Part shown: piece after piece, positions 1 to 8,072 of the stretch
How positions within the stretch are numbered: the first letter of the stretch is position 1
How the letters are laid out: every line of letters begins with the position of its first letter
Assembly: GCA_902783165.1 (NCBI GenBank)
Contig: CACZPU010000040.1
Span: 1 to 56,864 of the forward strand
Source of the DNA: an uncultured Prevotellaceae bacterium
GTDB taxonomy: Bacteria; Bacteroidota; Bacteroidia; Bacteroidales; Bacteroidaceae
Direction: 5' to 3'
DNA: 56,864 nucleotides
Made by a program: the position numbers and the translations under genes
Notes under the pieces: model-generated
Told to the model about the DNA's origin: nothing
What the model saw: the letters and a program-made list of their open reading frames with translations, nothing else
The model's database searches: none

Positions 1-176
1 ATCTTTCACCTTGCGAAACCATATCTTTCACCTCATGAAACCATATCTTTCACCTTGCGAAACCTTATCTTTCACCTCATGAAACCATATCTTTCACCTC
101 GCGAAACCATATCTTTCACCTCATGAAACCATATCTTTCACCTCGCGAAACATAATCTTTTACCCCATGAAACCTA
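1..176. repeat. Tandem array of 22-bp units alternating between two variants
   Basis: Eight consecutive 22-base units begin at 1, 23, 45, 67, 89, 111, 133 and 155, with a degenerate ninth start at 177. Each unit begins ATCTTTCACC. Odd units carry a GCGAAA centre and even units an ATGAAA centre, so the true repeat is a 44-base dimer. Even units contain the inverted repeat TTTCA-5 nt-TGAAA; odd units keep TTTC/GAAA. The array starts at the window edge and may extend leftward. The 22-base period is not a multiple of three, and no reading frame is supported. No protein or system is recognised from it. Confidence 0.95.
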
Positions 177-190
177 ATCTTTTAGGTTAC

Positions 191-237
191 AAAAATAACT
201 ATCGCCTCATGAATAATTGGGTATCATGAGACGATAG
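191..237 (-). terminator. Hairpin terminator of the 298-888 lipoprotein gene
   Basis: CTATCG-C-CTCATGA at 199-212 pairs with TCATGAG-A-CGATAG at 224-237, leaving an 11-base loop. On the minus strand the stem is followed by a T-rich tract (complement of 191-195). It lies directly downstream of the stop of the leftward lipoprotein gene. The left arm contains CCTCATGA, the core of the even units of the neighbouring array. Confidence 0.75.
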
Positions 238-297
238 ATGGTATAACGCTTGGCATATAGCCGATTTTACAGTTCGGTATTTTTTTCAATAAGGAAA

Positions 298-888
298 TCA
301 CTTGGCATCATCCTTCTTTTTCGCAAACTCACCCGAGGCATGGAAATTTGCTTTCTCTTTATTTCCGGTTGCACGAGTCATAGGCTTTGCATAGTAGTAA
401 GGATCGTAGTAGGGATCGTAATAACTATAATATGGATCCCAGTCGAAGTCGCGGTCGAGTGCCAGCCTGAAACGAATGTCGTTGTTGGTGCCATCATCGA
501 TGTATCCGGAGAAGTAGTCACTTCCGAGCGTAAAGTCGGAGATGGTCACAGGTGCGAAATCATTATCATCATAGCGGATGATGATAGTGCGATCGCGAAC
601 TGTCCAGAAGAACTTGCTATAATAGTAGTCGCTGTAGCGGCTTCTGGTGTTGTAGTCCACTTCGTAGCCGGTTCCGTTTGAATCGAAATAAATGGTCGTG
701 CGATATTCATCACCGCTGAGGCCCCAACGGTCGTAGTAGTATTTTTGTATGTATCCCGTCCATGACTTTCCAATGGCCCCTGAGAGGTCGTATGCGATGT
801 AGTCATCCTCGTCTCCGCAAGATGTGATTACCATGGCCAGAGCAGCCACCATCATCATCGCCATCATCTTGATTGTATACTTTTTCAT
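298..888 (-). CDS. Tyrosine-rich lipoprotein, probably surface exposed, unknown function
   Basis: This 196-residue protein starts with a lipoprotein signal peptide ending in the lipobox VITSC (Cys24). The Cys is followed at once by GDEDD, an acidic patch resembling the lipoprotein export signal that sends Bacteroidota lipoproteins to the cell surface. The body is rich in Tyr and Asp and predicted to be mostly beta. Residues 150-170 hold a low-complexity Asp-Pro-Tyr-Tyr repeat, and the tail is charged and Lys-rich. I do not recognise a domain family. It is a single gene with its own promoter (934-964) and terminator (191-237). Surface location is an inference from the acidic motif; function is unknown. 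Confidence 0.85.
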   Translation of the reverse strand: MKKYTIKMMAMMMVAALAMVITSCGDEDDYIAYDLSGAIGKSWTGYIQKYYYDRWGLSGDEYRTTIYFDSNGTGYEVDYNTRSRYSDYYYSKFFWTVRDRTIIIRYDDNDFAPVTISDFTLGSDYFSGYIDDGTNNDIRFRLALDRDFDWDPYYSYYDPYYDPYYYAKPMTRATGNKEKANFHASGEFAKKKDDAK

Positions 889-933
889 ATTCTCAATTAT
901 TTAAAGGTTTCACATGTTTTTGTTTTCTTGATG

Positions 934-964
934 CAAATGTAATAATAAAAAAAGTATTGTGCAA
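934..964 (-). promoter_or_regulatory. Bacteroidota-type promoter of the 298-888 lipoprotein gene
   Basis: On the minus strand, TACATTTG (complement of 934-941) fits the -7 consensus TAnnTTTG. A TTG (complement of 962-964) lies 20 bases upstream of it. The inferred transcript begins about 40 bases before the start codon. Confidence 0.7.
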
Positions 965-1037
965 GAAGGGAAACCATATAGTTTGGTAGGAATATCCCTA
1001 ATTGTTAGGAGAAAAGTCCTTGTAAATACTGAAAATA

Positions 1038-1071
1038 CTTGCATGTGTTCTAAAAAATGCTTACTTTTGCA
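1038..1071 (+). promoter_or_regulatory. Promoter of the ABC-F gene
   Basis: CTTG at 1038-1041 and TACTTTTG at 1062-1069 are separated by 20 bases, matching the Bacteroidota vegetative promoter. The ABC-F start codon is at 1092, preceded by a modest AAAGGGA ribosome-binding sequence. Confidence 0.7.
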
Positions 1072-1091
1072 CCTAAAATAAATAAAGGGAA

Positions 1092-3065
1092 ATGATTTCA
1101 GTAGAAGGCCTGAAAGTGGAATTCGGTGTGAAGCCCCTCTTTCAGGATGTAAGTTTTGTGGTAAACGACCGCGACCGCATTGCCTTGGTGGGTAAGAATG
1201 GTGCCGGGAAAAGCACGTTGCTGAAGATTATTTGTGGTCTGCAAAAGGCCACAAGTGGCGTGGTGGCCATTCCCAACGATACTACCATTGGCTATCTTCC
1301 GCAGGTGATGATTCTACAGGACGACACCACGGTGCGCGAGGAGGCAAGGAAGGCTTTTGCCGGAAACACCCAGCAGAAAGCACGCCTTGAAAAGATGAAC
1401 CGCGAGTTGGGCGAGCGTACCGACTACGATAGCGACGACTATTTGGCATTGGTGCAGCGCTATACCGAAGAACATGAGCGCTACCAGATGATGGGCGCAG
1501 ACAACTACGAGGCTGAGATAGAGCGCACACTATCTGGACTAGGTTTTGTGCGCACCGATTTGGAACGCCCTACAAGTGAGTTTAGTGGCGGATGGCGTAT
1601 GCGAATAGAATTGGCAAAGATTCTCTTGCAGAAACCCGATGTGCTGTTGCTCGATGAGCCGACCAATCATCTTGATATAGAGAGCATTCAGTGGTTGGAG
1701 CAGTTTCTAGCGCAGAGCAGCAGTGCAGTGATGTTGGTGAGCCATGACCGTGCGTTTATCAATAACGTCACTAACCGGACACTTGAAATATCGTGTGGTA
1801 GGGTGATAGACTATCGCGTGAAATACAATGATTATGTGAACCTCCGTGCTGAAAGGCGAGAGCAGCAGCTCCGTGCCTATATGAATCAGCAGAAGGAAAT
1901 TGCTGACATGAAATCGTTCATAGAACGTTTTCGCTATAAAGCTACCAAGGCTGTGCAGGTGCAGCAGAAAGTGAAACAACTGGAAAAGATTGTCCCAATA
2001 GAGATTGATGAGGTTGACAATTCGGCCATGCACCTGAAATTCCCTCCGTGCCTGCGAAGCGGCGACTATCCTTTGATATGCGATGAAGTGGAGAAGTCGT
2101 ATGGCGAGCATAGGGTGTTCTCCGATGTGACATTTACAATCAAACGAGGCGAGAAAGTGGCGTTTGTGGGCAAAAACGGTGAGGGAAAATCAACGCTTGT
2201 AAAGTGTATCATGAATGAGATACCCTTCAAAGGAAACCTGAAGATTGGTCACAATGTGCAGATTGGTTATTTCGCACAAAATCAGGCACAACTGCTCGAT
2301 GAGAAACTGACGGTGTTCCAAACCATCGACAACGTGGCCAAGGGCGATGTTCGCTTGCGTATCAACGACATTCTTGGTGCTTTCATGTTTGGCGGTGAAG
2401 AGTCGGACAAGAGAGTGAAAGTGCTGAGTGGCGGCGAGCGTAGCCGACTTGCCATGATAAAATTGTTGCTTGAGCCGGTGAATCTGCTTATTTTGGACGA
2501 GCCGACAAACCATCTCGACATGCAGTCGAAGGATGTGCTTAAAGAGGCCATCATGGCGTTTGACGGAACAGCCATTATCGTCAGCCACGACCGTGAATTC
2601 CTTGATGGACTGGTTACCAAAGTATATGAGTTCGGTGGAGGGAAGGTTCGTGAACATTTAGGTGGTATCTACGATTTCCTAAGGAGGAAAAGGATAGAAA
2701 CACTCGACCAATTGGGAATGAATACGCCACAACTACAAGTGAAAAGCTCGGCAGAGGTTGTGGCAAATGTTGCCCAAGGCATGAAGGATGAGAAAGCCGA
2801 TGAGGCAATCTCTGCCAAGATGCAATATTTGGAGCGCAAGGAACAGCAGAAGAAAGTGAAACGAGTGGAGAAGAGCATCAAGGAGGTGGAAAACAAAATT
2901 TCCAAACTCGAAGATCGTATCAAGGAACTCGATGATATCCTCTGCACACCAGAGGGGGCCAGCGACATGACCATCGTGACCGAATACACAAGCATCAAAA
3001 AGCTAATCGACCAGGAGACCGACCGGTGGGAGCAACTATGTGAGGAACTGGAAGCTCTTGCCTAA
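1092..3065 (+). CDS. ABC-F family ATPase (ribosome-associated, non-transporter)
   Basis: This 657-residue protein has two ABC ATPase domains and no membrane segment, the ABC-F layout (EttA/Uup/YbiT group). The first domain has Walker A GKNGAGKS at residues 34-41, the signature FSGGWRMR near 165 and LLLDEPTNHLD at 185-195. The second has GKNGEGKS at 360-367, a LSGGERSRL signature and LILDEPTNHLD. A basic, helical linker separates them, and a charged coiled coil occupies roughly residues 565-655, as in Uup-type members. ABC-F proteins bind the ribosomal E site and modulate translation; some protect against antibiotics. The housekeeping setting favours a translation or ribosome-assembly role, but the exact subfamily cannot be fixed here. 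Confidence 0.93.
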   Translation: MISVEGLKVEFGVKPLFQDVSFVVNDRDRIALVGKNGAGKSTLLKIICGLQKATSGVVAIPNDTTIGYLPQVMILQDDTTVREEARKAFAGNTQQKARLEKMNRELGERTDYDSDDYLALVQRYTEEHERYQMMGADNYEAEIERTLSGLGFVRTDLERPTSEFSGGWRMRIELAKILLQKPDVLLLDEPTNHLDIESIQWLEQFLAQSSSAVMLVSHDRAFINNVTNRTLEISCGRVIDYRVKYNDYVNLRAERREQQLRAYMNQQKEIADMKSFIERFRYKATKAVQVQQKVKQLEKIVPIEIDEVDNSAMHLKFPPCLRSGDYPLICDEVEKSYGEHRVFSDVTFTIKRGEKVAFVGKNGEGKSTLVKCIMNEIPFKGNLKIGHNVQIGYFAQNQAQLLDEKLTVFQTIDNVAKGDVRLRINDILGAFMFGGEESDKRVKVLSGGERSRLAMIKLLLEPVNLLILDEPTNHLDMQSKDVLKEAIMAFDGTAIIVSHDREFLDGLVTKVYEFGGGKVREHLGGIYDFLRRKRIETLDQLGMNTPQLQVKSSAEVVANVAQGMKDEKADEAISAKMQYLERKEQQKKVKRVEKSIKEVENKISKLEDRIKELDDILCTPEGASDMTIVTEYTSIKKLIDQETDRWEQLCEELEALA

Positions 3066-3123
3066 AAGTGGAAACGGGGTGATTGGCTTTGGAAGTATGA
3101 ATAAACACCAAACAATAAATAAT

Positions 3124-5169
3124 ATGAAAATAAAAACATTCATGGCAATTATGCTTCTTGCATCGTCTGTCAATGGGGCGTATGCACAAAAACAGGGTTC
3201 TGGTATTGATGTGACCAACATGAACCAGACAGTGAATCCAGGAAATGATTTCTATCAGTATGCTTGTGGGGGATGGATGAAAAAGAATCCGTTGCCTGCA
3301 GCCTATTCGCGTTTCGGCAGCTTTGACCAGCTTCAAGAAGACAATAGCAAGCGTATCAACACCATTCTAACAGAACTTAAGAACGCAAAGAAAGGCGCTT
3401 ATGCACAAGGTTCTACCGAACAGAAACTGGCCGATTTCTACAAACTTGCCATGGATCAGAAACGTCGTAACAAGGAAGGTGTTTCGGCTGTAATGCCTAT
3501 CATCAAGGAATTGGAAGAGGCTTATACCAAAGACGACTTGTTCGCCATCCAGAAGAAATTACTCGCCTATGGTGACCAGCAGTTCTTCCGTTTTGGATAT
3601 GGCGCTGACGAGAAAGACAGCAAGAACAATATTCTCAGTGTGATGCAGGGAGGAATAACCCTTGGGCAGAAAGAGTATTATCTCGACAACGACTCTATCA
3701 CAACTGGCATTCGCGATGCCTACCGTTCGCACATCTACCGTATGTTCCGACTCTTTGGATTCGACGAATTGGCTGCTAAGCAGAAGATGGACGACATCAT
3801 GAAGGTGGAGACTGCTCTGGCCCGTGTAAGCAAGAGTCGTACCGAACTCCGCGATGTTGAAGCAAACTACAACAAGATGTCGATGAGCGATTTCCAGAGT
3901 CGCTACCCACATTTGCGTTTTGCTCAGCAGATGGATGCGCTGGGCGTGAAAGAGGCTGATTACAAAACTATGGTTGTGGGACAACCGGAATTTTTGGATG
4001 GCGTGGAGAAACTGCTTCTGAGAATTCCTACATCACAATACCGTGCATACATGGAGTGGGGCGTTATCATGAGCGCAGCTGATTATTTGAGTGATGAGGT
4101 GGTTGCAGCCAATTTCGAATTCTTTGGCAAAACACTTCGCGGCCGTCAGGAAGACTATCCTTTGTGGAAGCGTGCCACCTCTCAAGTGGAAAGTGTGATG
4201 GGCGAGGCTTTGGGTAAAATATATGCAGAACGTTATTTCCCAGCAACCTCCAAACAACGCATGGAGAATCTGGTGAAGAATCTTCAGATTGCTCTCGGAG
4301 AACGCATCAAGGCACAGACATGGATGAGTGAAGAAACCAAGAAAGCTGCTCTGGAAAAGTTGGATGCCTTCTATGTAAAGATAGGCTATCCCAACAAATG
4401 GAAGGATATGAGCGGACTGAACATCGACCAACAGAAAAGCTACTTTGATAATGTGATGGAGTGCAGCAAATTCTGGACATTGAAAGAAATAGAGGAGAAA
4501 GCAGGCAAGCCTGTCGACAACGACGAATGGTTCATGACTCCACAAACCGTTAATGCTTACTATAATCCTACAACAAACGAAATATGTTTCCCTGCAGGTA
4601 TCCTTCAGCGTCCCTTCTTTGACGCGGAAGCCGACGATGCTTTCAATTATGGTGCTATCGGTGTGGTGATTGGCCATGAGATGACTCACGGCTTTGATGA
4701 CCAGGGCCGTCACTTCGACAAGAATGGCAACATGACCGATTGGTGGACTGCCGAAGATGGAAAGAACTTTGAAGAGCGTACAGGAAAATATGCCGACTTC
4801 TTCTCGAAAATCAAAGTGCTGCCAGATTTGAATGCCAACGGACGACTGACTCTAGGTGAGAACCTAGCCGACCATGGTGGACTGCAAGTGGCATGGTATG
4901 GATATAAGAATGCCACCAAGAACAATCCACTGCCCACAATCGATGGCCTCACAGCTGACCAGCGCTTCTTCTTGGCATATGCTGGTGTCTGGGGACAGAA
5001 CATCACAGAAAAGGAAATCCGAAATCGCACTAAGAGTGATCCCCACTCATTGGGCGAATGGCGTGTGAACGGCGCTCTTCCACATATCGACATGTGGTAC
5101 GATGCATTTGGGGTGAAGCAGAGCGACAAGATGTTCATTCCTAAGAGTGAGCGTCTGCAACTTTGGTAA
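3124..5169 (+). CDS. M13 family zinc metallopeptidase (neprilysin/PepO type)
   Basis: The chosen start gives 681 residues beginning with a signal peptide ending near VNGAYAQ. Upstream in-frame starts (3040, 3097) would put extra residues before it or overlap the ABC-F gene. The zinc motif HEMTH is at residues 518-522 and the ENLAD motif, with the third zinc ligand Glu579, follows about 60 residues later. NAYYNP, for substrate binding, is just before the zinc site. M13 enzymes cleave oligopeptides on the periplasmic or outer side; in Bacteroidota they are secreted or envelope-located. It lies 58 bases after the ABC-F stop and may share its transcript. The substrate is unknown. Confidence 0.93.
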   Translation: MKIKTFMAIMLLASSVNGAYAQKQGSGIDVTNMNQTVNPGNDFYQYACGGWMKKNPLPAAYSRFGSFDQLQEDNSKRINTILTELKNAKKGAYAQGSTEQKLADFYKLAMDQKRRNKEGVSAVMPIIKELEEAYTKDDLFAIQKKLLAYGDQQFFRFGYGADEKDSKNNILSVMQGGITLGQKEYYLDNDSITTGIRDAYRSHIYRMFRLFGFDELAAKQKMDDIMKVETALARVSKSRTELRDVEANYNKMSMSDFQSRYPHLRFAQQMDALGVKEADYKTMVVGQPEFLDGVEKLLLRIPTSQYRAYMEWGVIMSAADYLSDEVVAANFEFFGKTLRGRQEDYPLWKRATSQVESVMGEALGKIYAERYFPATSKQRMENLVKNLQIALGERIKAQTWMSEETKKAALEKLDAFYVKIGYPNKWKDMSGLNIDQQKSYFDNVMECSKFWTLKEIEEKAGKPVDNDEWFMTPQTVNAYYNPTTNEICFPAGILQRPFFDAEADDAFNYGAIGVVIGHEMTHGFDDQGRHFDKNGNMTDWWTAEDGKNFEERTGKYADFFSKIKVLPDLNANGRLTLGENLADHGGLQVAWYGYKNATKNNPLPTIDGLTADQRFFLAYAGVWGQNITEKEIRNRTKSDPHSLGEWRVNGALPHIDMWYDAFGVKQSDKMFIPKSERLQLW

Positions 5170-5191
5170 TTGTAAAAATCTCTTTTAAATT

Positions 5192-6109
5192 ATGCCATTA
5201 AAAATTCCAGACAGACTTCCAGCCATTGATATCCTGAAACAAGAAAATATCTTTGTGATGGACGACTCAAGGGCTCATACACAGGATATACGTCCTTTAC
5301 AGATAGTCATTCTGAATTTGATGCCGCTGAAGATTACGACAGAGACGGACTTGATCCGTCTTCTGTCGAATACTCCATTGCAGCTTGACATCACTTTTAT
5401 GAAGTTGAAAAGCCATACGTCAAAGAATACTCCTATTGAGCACATGATGATGTTCTACAAGGATTTCGATGAGTTGCGCAGCAGGAAGTTTGATGGTATG
5501 ATTATCACAGGAGCTCCAGTGGAGATGCTTGATTTCGAGGAAGTTACCTACTGGGATGAGATGTCCATGATCTTTGAGTGGGCCAAGACGCATGTCACGA
5601 GTTCCCTCTTCATCTGTTGGGCTGCCCAAGCCGGCATGTTTTATCATTACGGCATCCCGAAGTATCCTCTTGAGAAGAAGATGTTTGGGATTTTCATTCA
5701 GAAGATAACAGACCCTCAACTTCCAATCTTCAGAGGGTTTGACGATATCTTTTATATGCCTCAAAGCCGTCATTCTGAAGTTCGCCGTGAGGACATTCTT
5801 GCAAATCCCGCATTACAAATCATTGCAGAGAGTGAGGAGAGCGGTGTCAGCATGGTGATGGCTCGTGATGGAAGGGAATTCTTTATCACAGGCCATCTGG
5901 AATATGCCCCCAATACACTCGATAATGAATATCGGCGCGATTTGGGAAAGCGCGACGATGTAGATGTTCCCAAGAATTATTACAGGGACAACAATCCTGA
6001 TAATGCTCCATTGGTTCGGTGGCGGGCACATGCCAACCTGCTCTTCTCTAACTGGATAAACTATTACGTTTACCAGACAACACCTTATAACATTGAGGAT
6101 ATTCGATGA
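5192..6109 (+). CDS. Homoserine O-acyltransferase MetA, predicted acetyl-CoA type
   Basis: This enzyme acylates homoserine, the first committed step of methionine synthesis. The 305 residues align with MetA without gaps at key points: catalytic Cys142 in FICWAAQAG, and His235 and Glu237 in FITGHLE. The acyl-donor position 111 is Glu, in TGAPVEMLDF. Characterised enzymes with Glu111 use acetyl-CoA, while E. coli MetA has Gly there and uses succinyl-CoA. I therefore predict an O-acetyltransferase despite the succinyltransferase name common in annotation. The gene follows the M13 gene by 22 bases, and its stop overlaps the start of the U32 gene (ATGA). Confidence 0.96.
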   Translation: MPLKIPDRLPAIDILKQENIFVMDDSRAHTQDIRPLQIVILNLMPLKITTETDLIRLLSNTPLQLDITFMKLKSHTSKNTPIEHMMMFYKDFDELRSRKFDGMIITGAPVEMLDFEEVTYWDEMSMIFEWAKTHVTSSLFICWAAQAGMFYHYGIPKYPLEKKMFGIFIQKITDPQLPIFRGFDDIFYMPQSRHSEVRREDILANPALQIIAESEESGVSMVMARDGREFFITGHLEYAPNTLDNEYRRDLGKRDDVDVPKNYYRDNNPDNAPLVRWRAHANLLFSNWINYYVYQTTPYNIEDIR

Positions 6110-8037
6110 GAAAGATAGAATTGCTGGCACCAGCCAAAAATCTCGAATGCGGCATTGCGGCTATCGATCACGGAGCAGATGCTGTGTATATCGGAGCCGA
6201 GCGATTTGGCGCGAGGGCTGCTGCTGGTAATTCCATCGAGTCTATCGGTGAACTCTGCCGATATGCCCATCAGTTTCGAGCGAAGGTGTATGTTACACTG
6301 AACACCATTCTGTATGATGACGAGATAGACGATACGCGCCTTTTGCTCAGTCAGTTAAAAACCATAGGTGTCGATGCTTTGCTTGTTCAGGACATGGGAT
6401 TGTTGAGCCTGTCTCAACATGATTTTGTCCTTCATGCCTCTACGCAAACCGATAATCGTAGTGTTGACAAAGTGAAATGGCTGAAAAGCCTTGGCTTTAA
6501 CCGTGTTGTGCTGGCGAGGGAATTGTCGATTGAAGATATTCGTGCAATCCACCGCTCTGTACCAGACATAGAACTTGAGGTGTTTGTCCATGGGGCATTG
6601 TGCGTTAGCTATTCTGGTGTTTGCTATGCTTCTCAATATTGTTTCAAGCGTAGCGCCAACAGAGGAGAGTGTGCACAGTTTTGTAGGATGAAATTCGATT
6701 TGGAAGATGCACAAGGTCGTTTGATAGAGCATAATAGGTATCTGCTTTCTTTGAAAGACATGTGCCGAATAAATGTGTTGGAGGAACTGTTAGAGGCTGG
6801 TGTGGTGTCTTTGAAAATAGAAGGTCGTCTGAAGGATGTTGACTATGTGAAGAATGTCACTGCTGCATATAGTAAGAAGTTGGACGAGATTATAAAGAAG
6901 ACTCCCGGAAAGTATCAGCGTTCCTCTGTTGGGAAATGCAGTTATACTTTTACGCCTAATTTGAAGAAGACTTTCAATCGTGGTTTTACCAGTTATTTTT
7001 TGCACGGAAGGGTGCCCGATGTGTTTTCACCGGACACACCAAAGGCTTTGGGAGAATTTGTCGGCAAAGTGAAAGAGATAAGAGGCAATTCGTTTACTGT
7101 AGCAGGTACAGCATCGTTTGCCAATGGTGATGGATTGTGCTTTTTCACAAAAGATTATGACGAACCTTCTTCTCGCTATAATAGTAAGGAAATAGAGAAG
7201 AGTGGAGGGGCGCTTGTTTTGGAAGGTTTCCGTGTGAACAAGGCCGTCGACAACCGCTTGTTCCCTTTCAAGATGCCTACTCATCTGAAAGTTGGTATGG
7301 CTCTGTATCGTAACAATGACCAAGAGTTTGAAAGACTTATGGCTGGAACTACTGCCGAGCGAAAGGTTCCTATCGACATTACCTTGAGGGAAACAGAAAT
7401 AGGATTTGAACTGTCATCTGGTTCAGCGGTGGTAGAAATGCCTATCGAAAAGACTATCGCCCAAAATCCTCCTAAGGAGAATATTGTTCGACAGTTGTCG
7501 AAATTGGGAGGAACACCCTACGAATGCTTTTCTGTTCATTTCAGTCCCGATGATTTCAAATTCTTTATACCTTCAAGCAAGTTGGTGGAGATGCGGCGCC
7601 AGTTGATTGGTAAATTGATTCTGAAGTCGTCCGAACAGACATCATCTTCTACAGAAGGGCAGTATGACTGTAGTAAGGAACCTCATCAGTTAAAGCAAGA
7701 TGAACTCGCATATGTGTCTCAAGGTGAGGAATATACGAGATATCCTTATCTTTACAATATTTCCAATGTCCTCTCACGTTCATTTTATGAGCAACGAGGA
7801 ATGATAAAGCCAGTCATGGCATTTGAGACGAATGATACATTCACAATGAAGGATGAACCTTTGCTGATGCAATGTAAGCATTGTCTGAGATACAGTCTTG
7901 GCTATTGTCTGAAAAACGGTGGTGTGAAGTCGTCATGGAAAGAACCTTTGTATCTCCGTTTGGCAGACGGCCGGAGATTTCGCCTGGAGTTCAATTGCGG
8001 TGAATGCCAAATGAATGTCTATGGAACAAGAAGATAA
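6106..8037 (+). CDS. U32 family protein, RlhA-like (23S rRNA hydroxylation type)
   Basis: The 643 residues begin with the U32 signature (KIELLAPAKNLECGIAAI; DAVYIG). A conserved Cys cluster is at 166, 173, 179, 189 and 193, within SANRGECAQFCR, which in the family holds an iron-sulfur cluster. The length and long C-terminal extension match E. coli RlhA, which hydroxylates C2501 of 23S rRNA, better than the shorter TrhP or UbiU/V. A second Cys set (CKHC, GYC, CGEC) lies in the last 60 residues and may be another metal site. The start overlaps the metA stop by 4 bases, so the two genes are translationally coupled. The rRNA target is inferred from the family; a tRNA target is possible. Confidence 0.85.
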   Translation: MRKIELLAPAKNLECGIAAIDHGADAVYIGAERFGARAAAGNSIESIGELCRYAHQFRAKVYVTLNTILYDDEIDDTRLLLSQLKTIGVDALLVQDMGLLSLSQHDFVLHASTQTDNRSVDKVKWLKSLGFNRVVLARELSIEDIRAIHRSVPDIELEVFVHGALCVSYSGVCYASQYCFKRSANRGECAQFCRMKFDLEDAQGRLIEHNRYLLSLKDMCRINVLEELLEAGVVSLKIEGRLKDVDYVKNVTAAYSKKLDEIIKKTPGKYQRSSVGKCSYTFTPNLKKTFNRGFTSYFLHGRVPDVFSPDTPKALGEFVGKVKEIRGNSFTVAGTASFANGDGLCFFTKDYDEPSSRYNSKEIEKSGGALVLEGFRVNKAVDNRLFPFKMPTHLKVGMALYRNNDQEFERLMAGTTAERKVPIDITLRETEIGFELSSGSAVVEMPIEKTIAQNPPKENIVRQLSKLGGTPYECFSVHFSPDDFKFFIPSSKLVEMRRQLIGKLILKSSEQTSSSTEGQYDCSKEPHQLKQDELAYVSQGEEYTRYPYLYNISNVLSRSFYEQRGMIKPVMAFETNDTFTMKDEPLLMQCKHCLRYSLGYCLKNGGVKSSWKEPLYLRLADGRRFRLEFNCGECQMNVYGTRR

Positions 8038-8072
8038 AAACGGGTATGCACAATCATAATAACGAGGTAAAG

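Noticed and set aside
1-176. Possible CRISPR array from regularly spaced repeats
   Set aside because: Units are directly adjacent with no unique spacers, and no cas genes are nearby.
4033-4713. 226-codon minus-strand frame inside the M13 peptidase gene
   Set aside because: Antisense shadow of a gene with clear zinc motifs.
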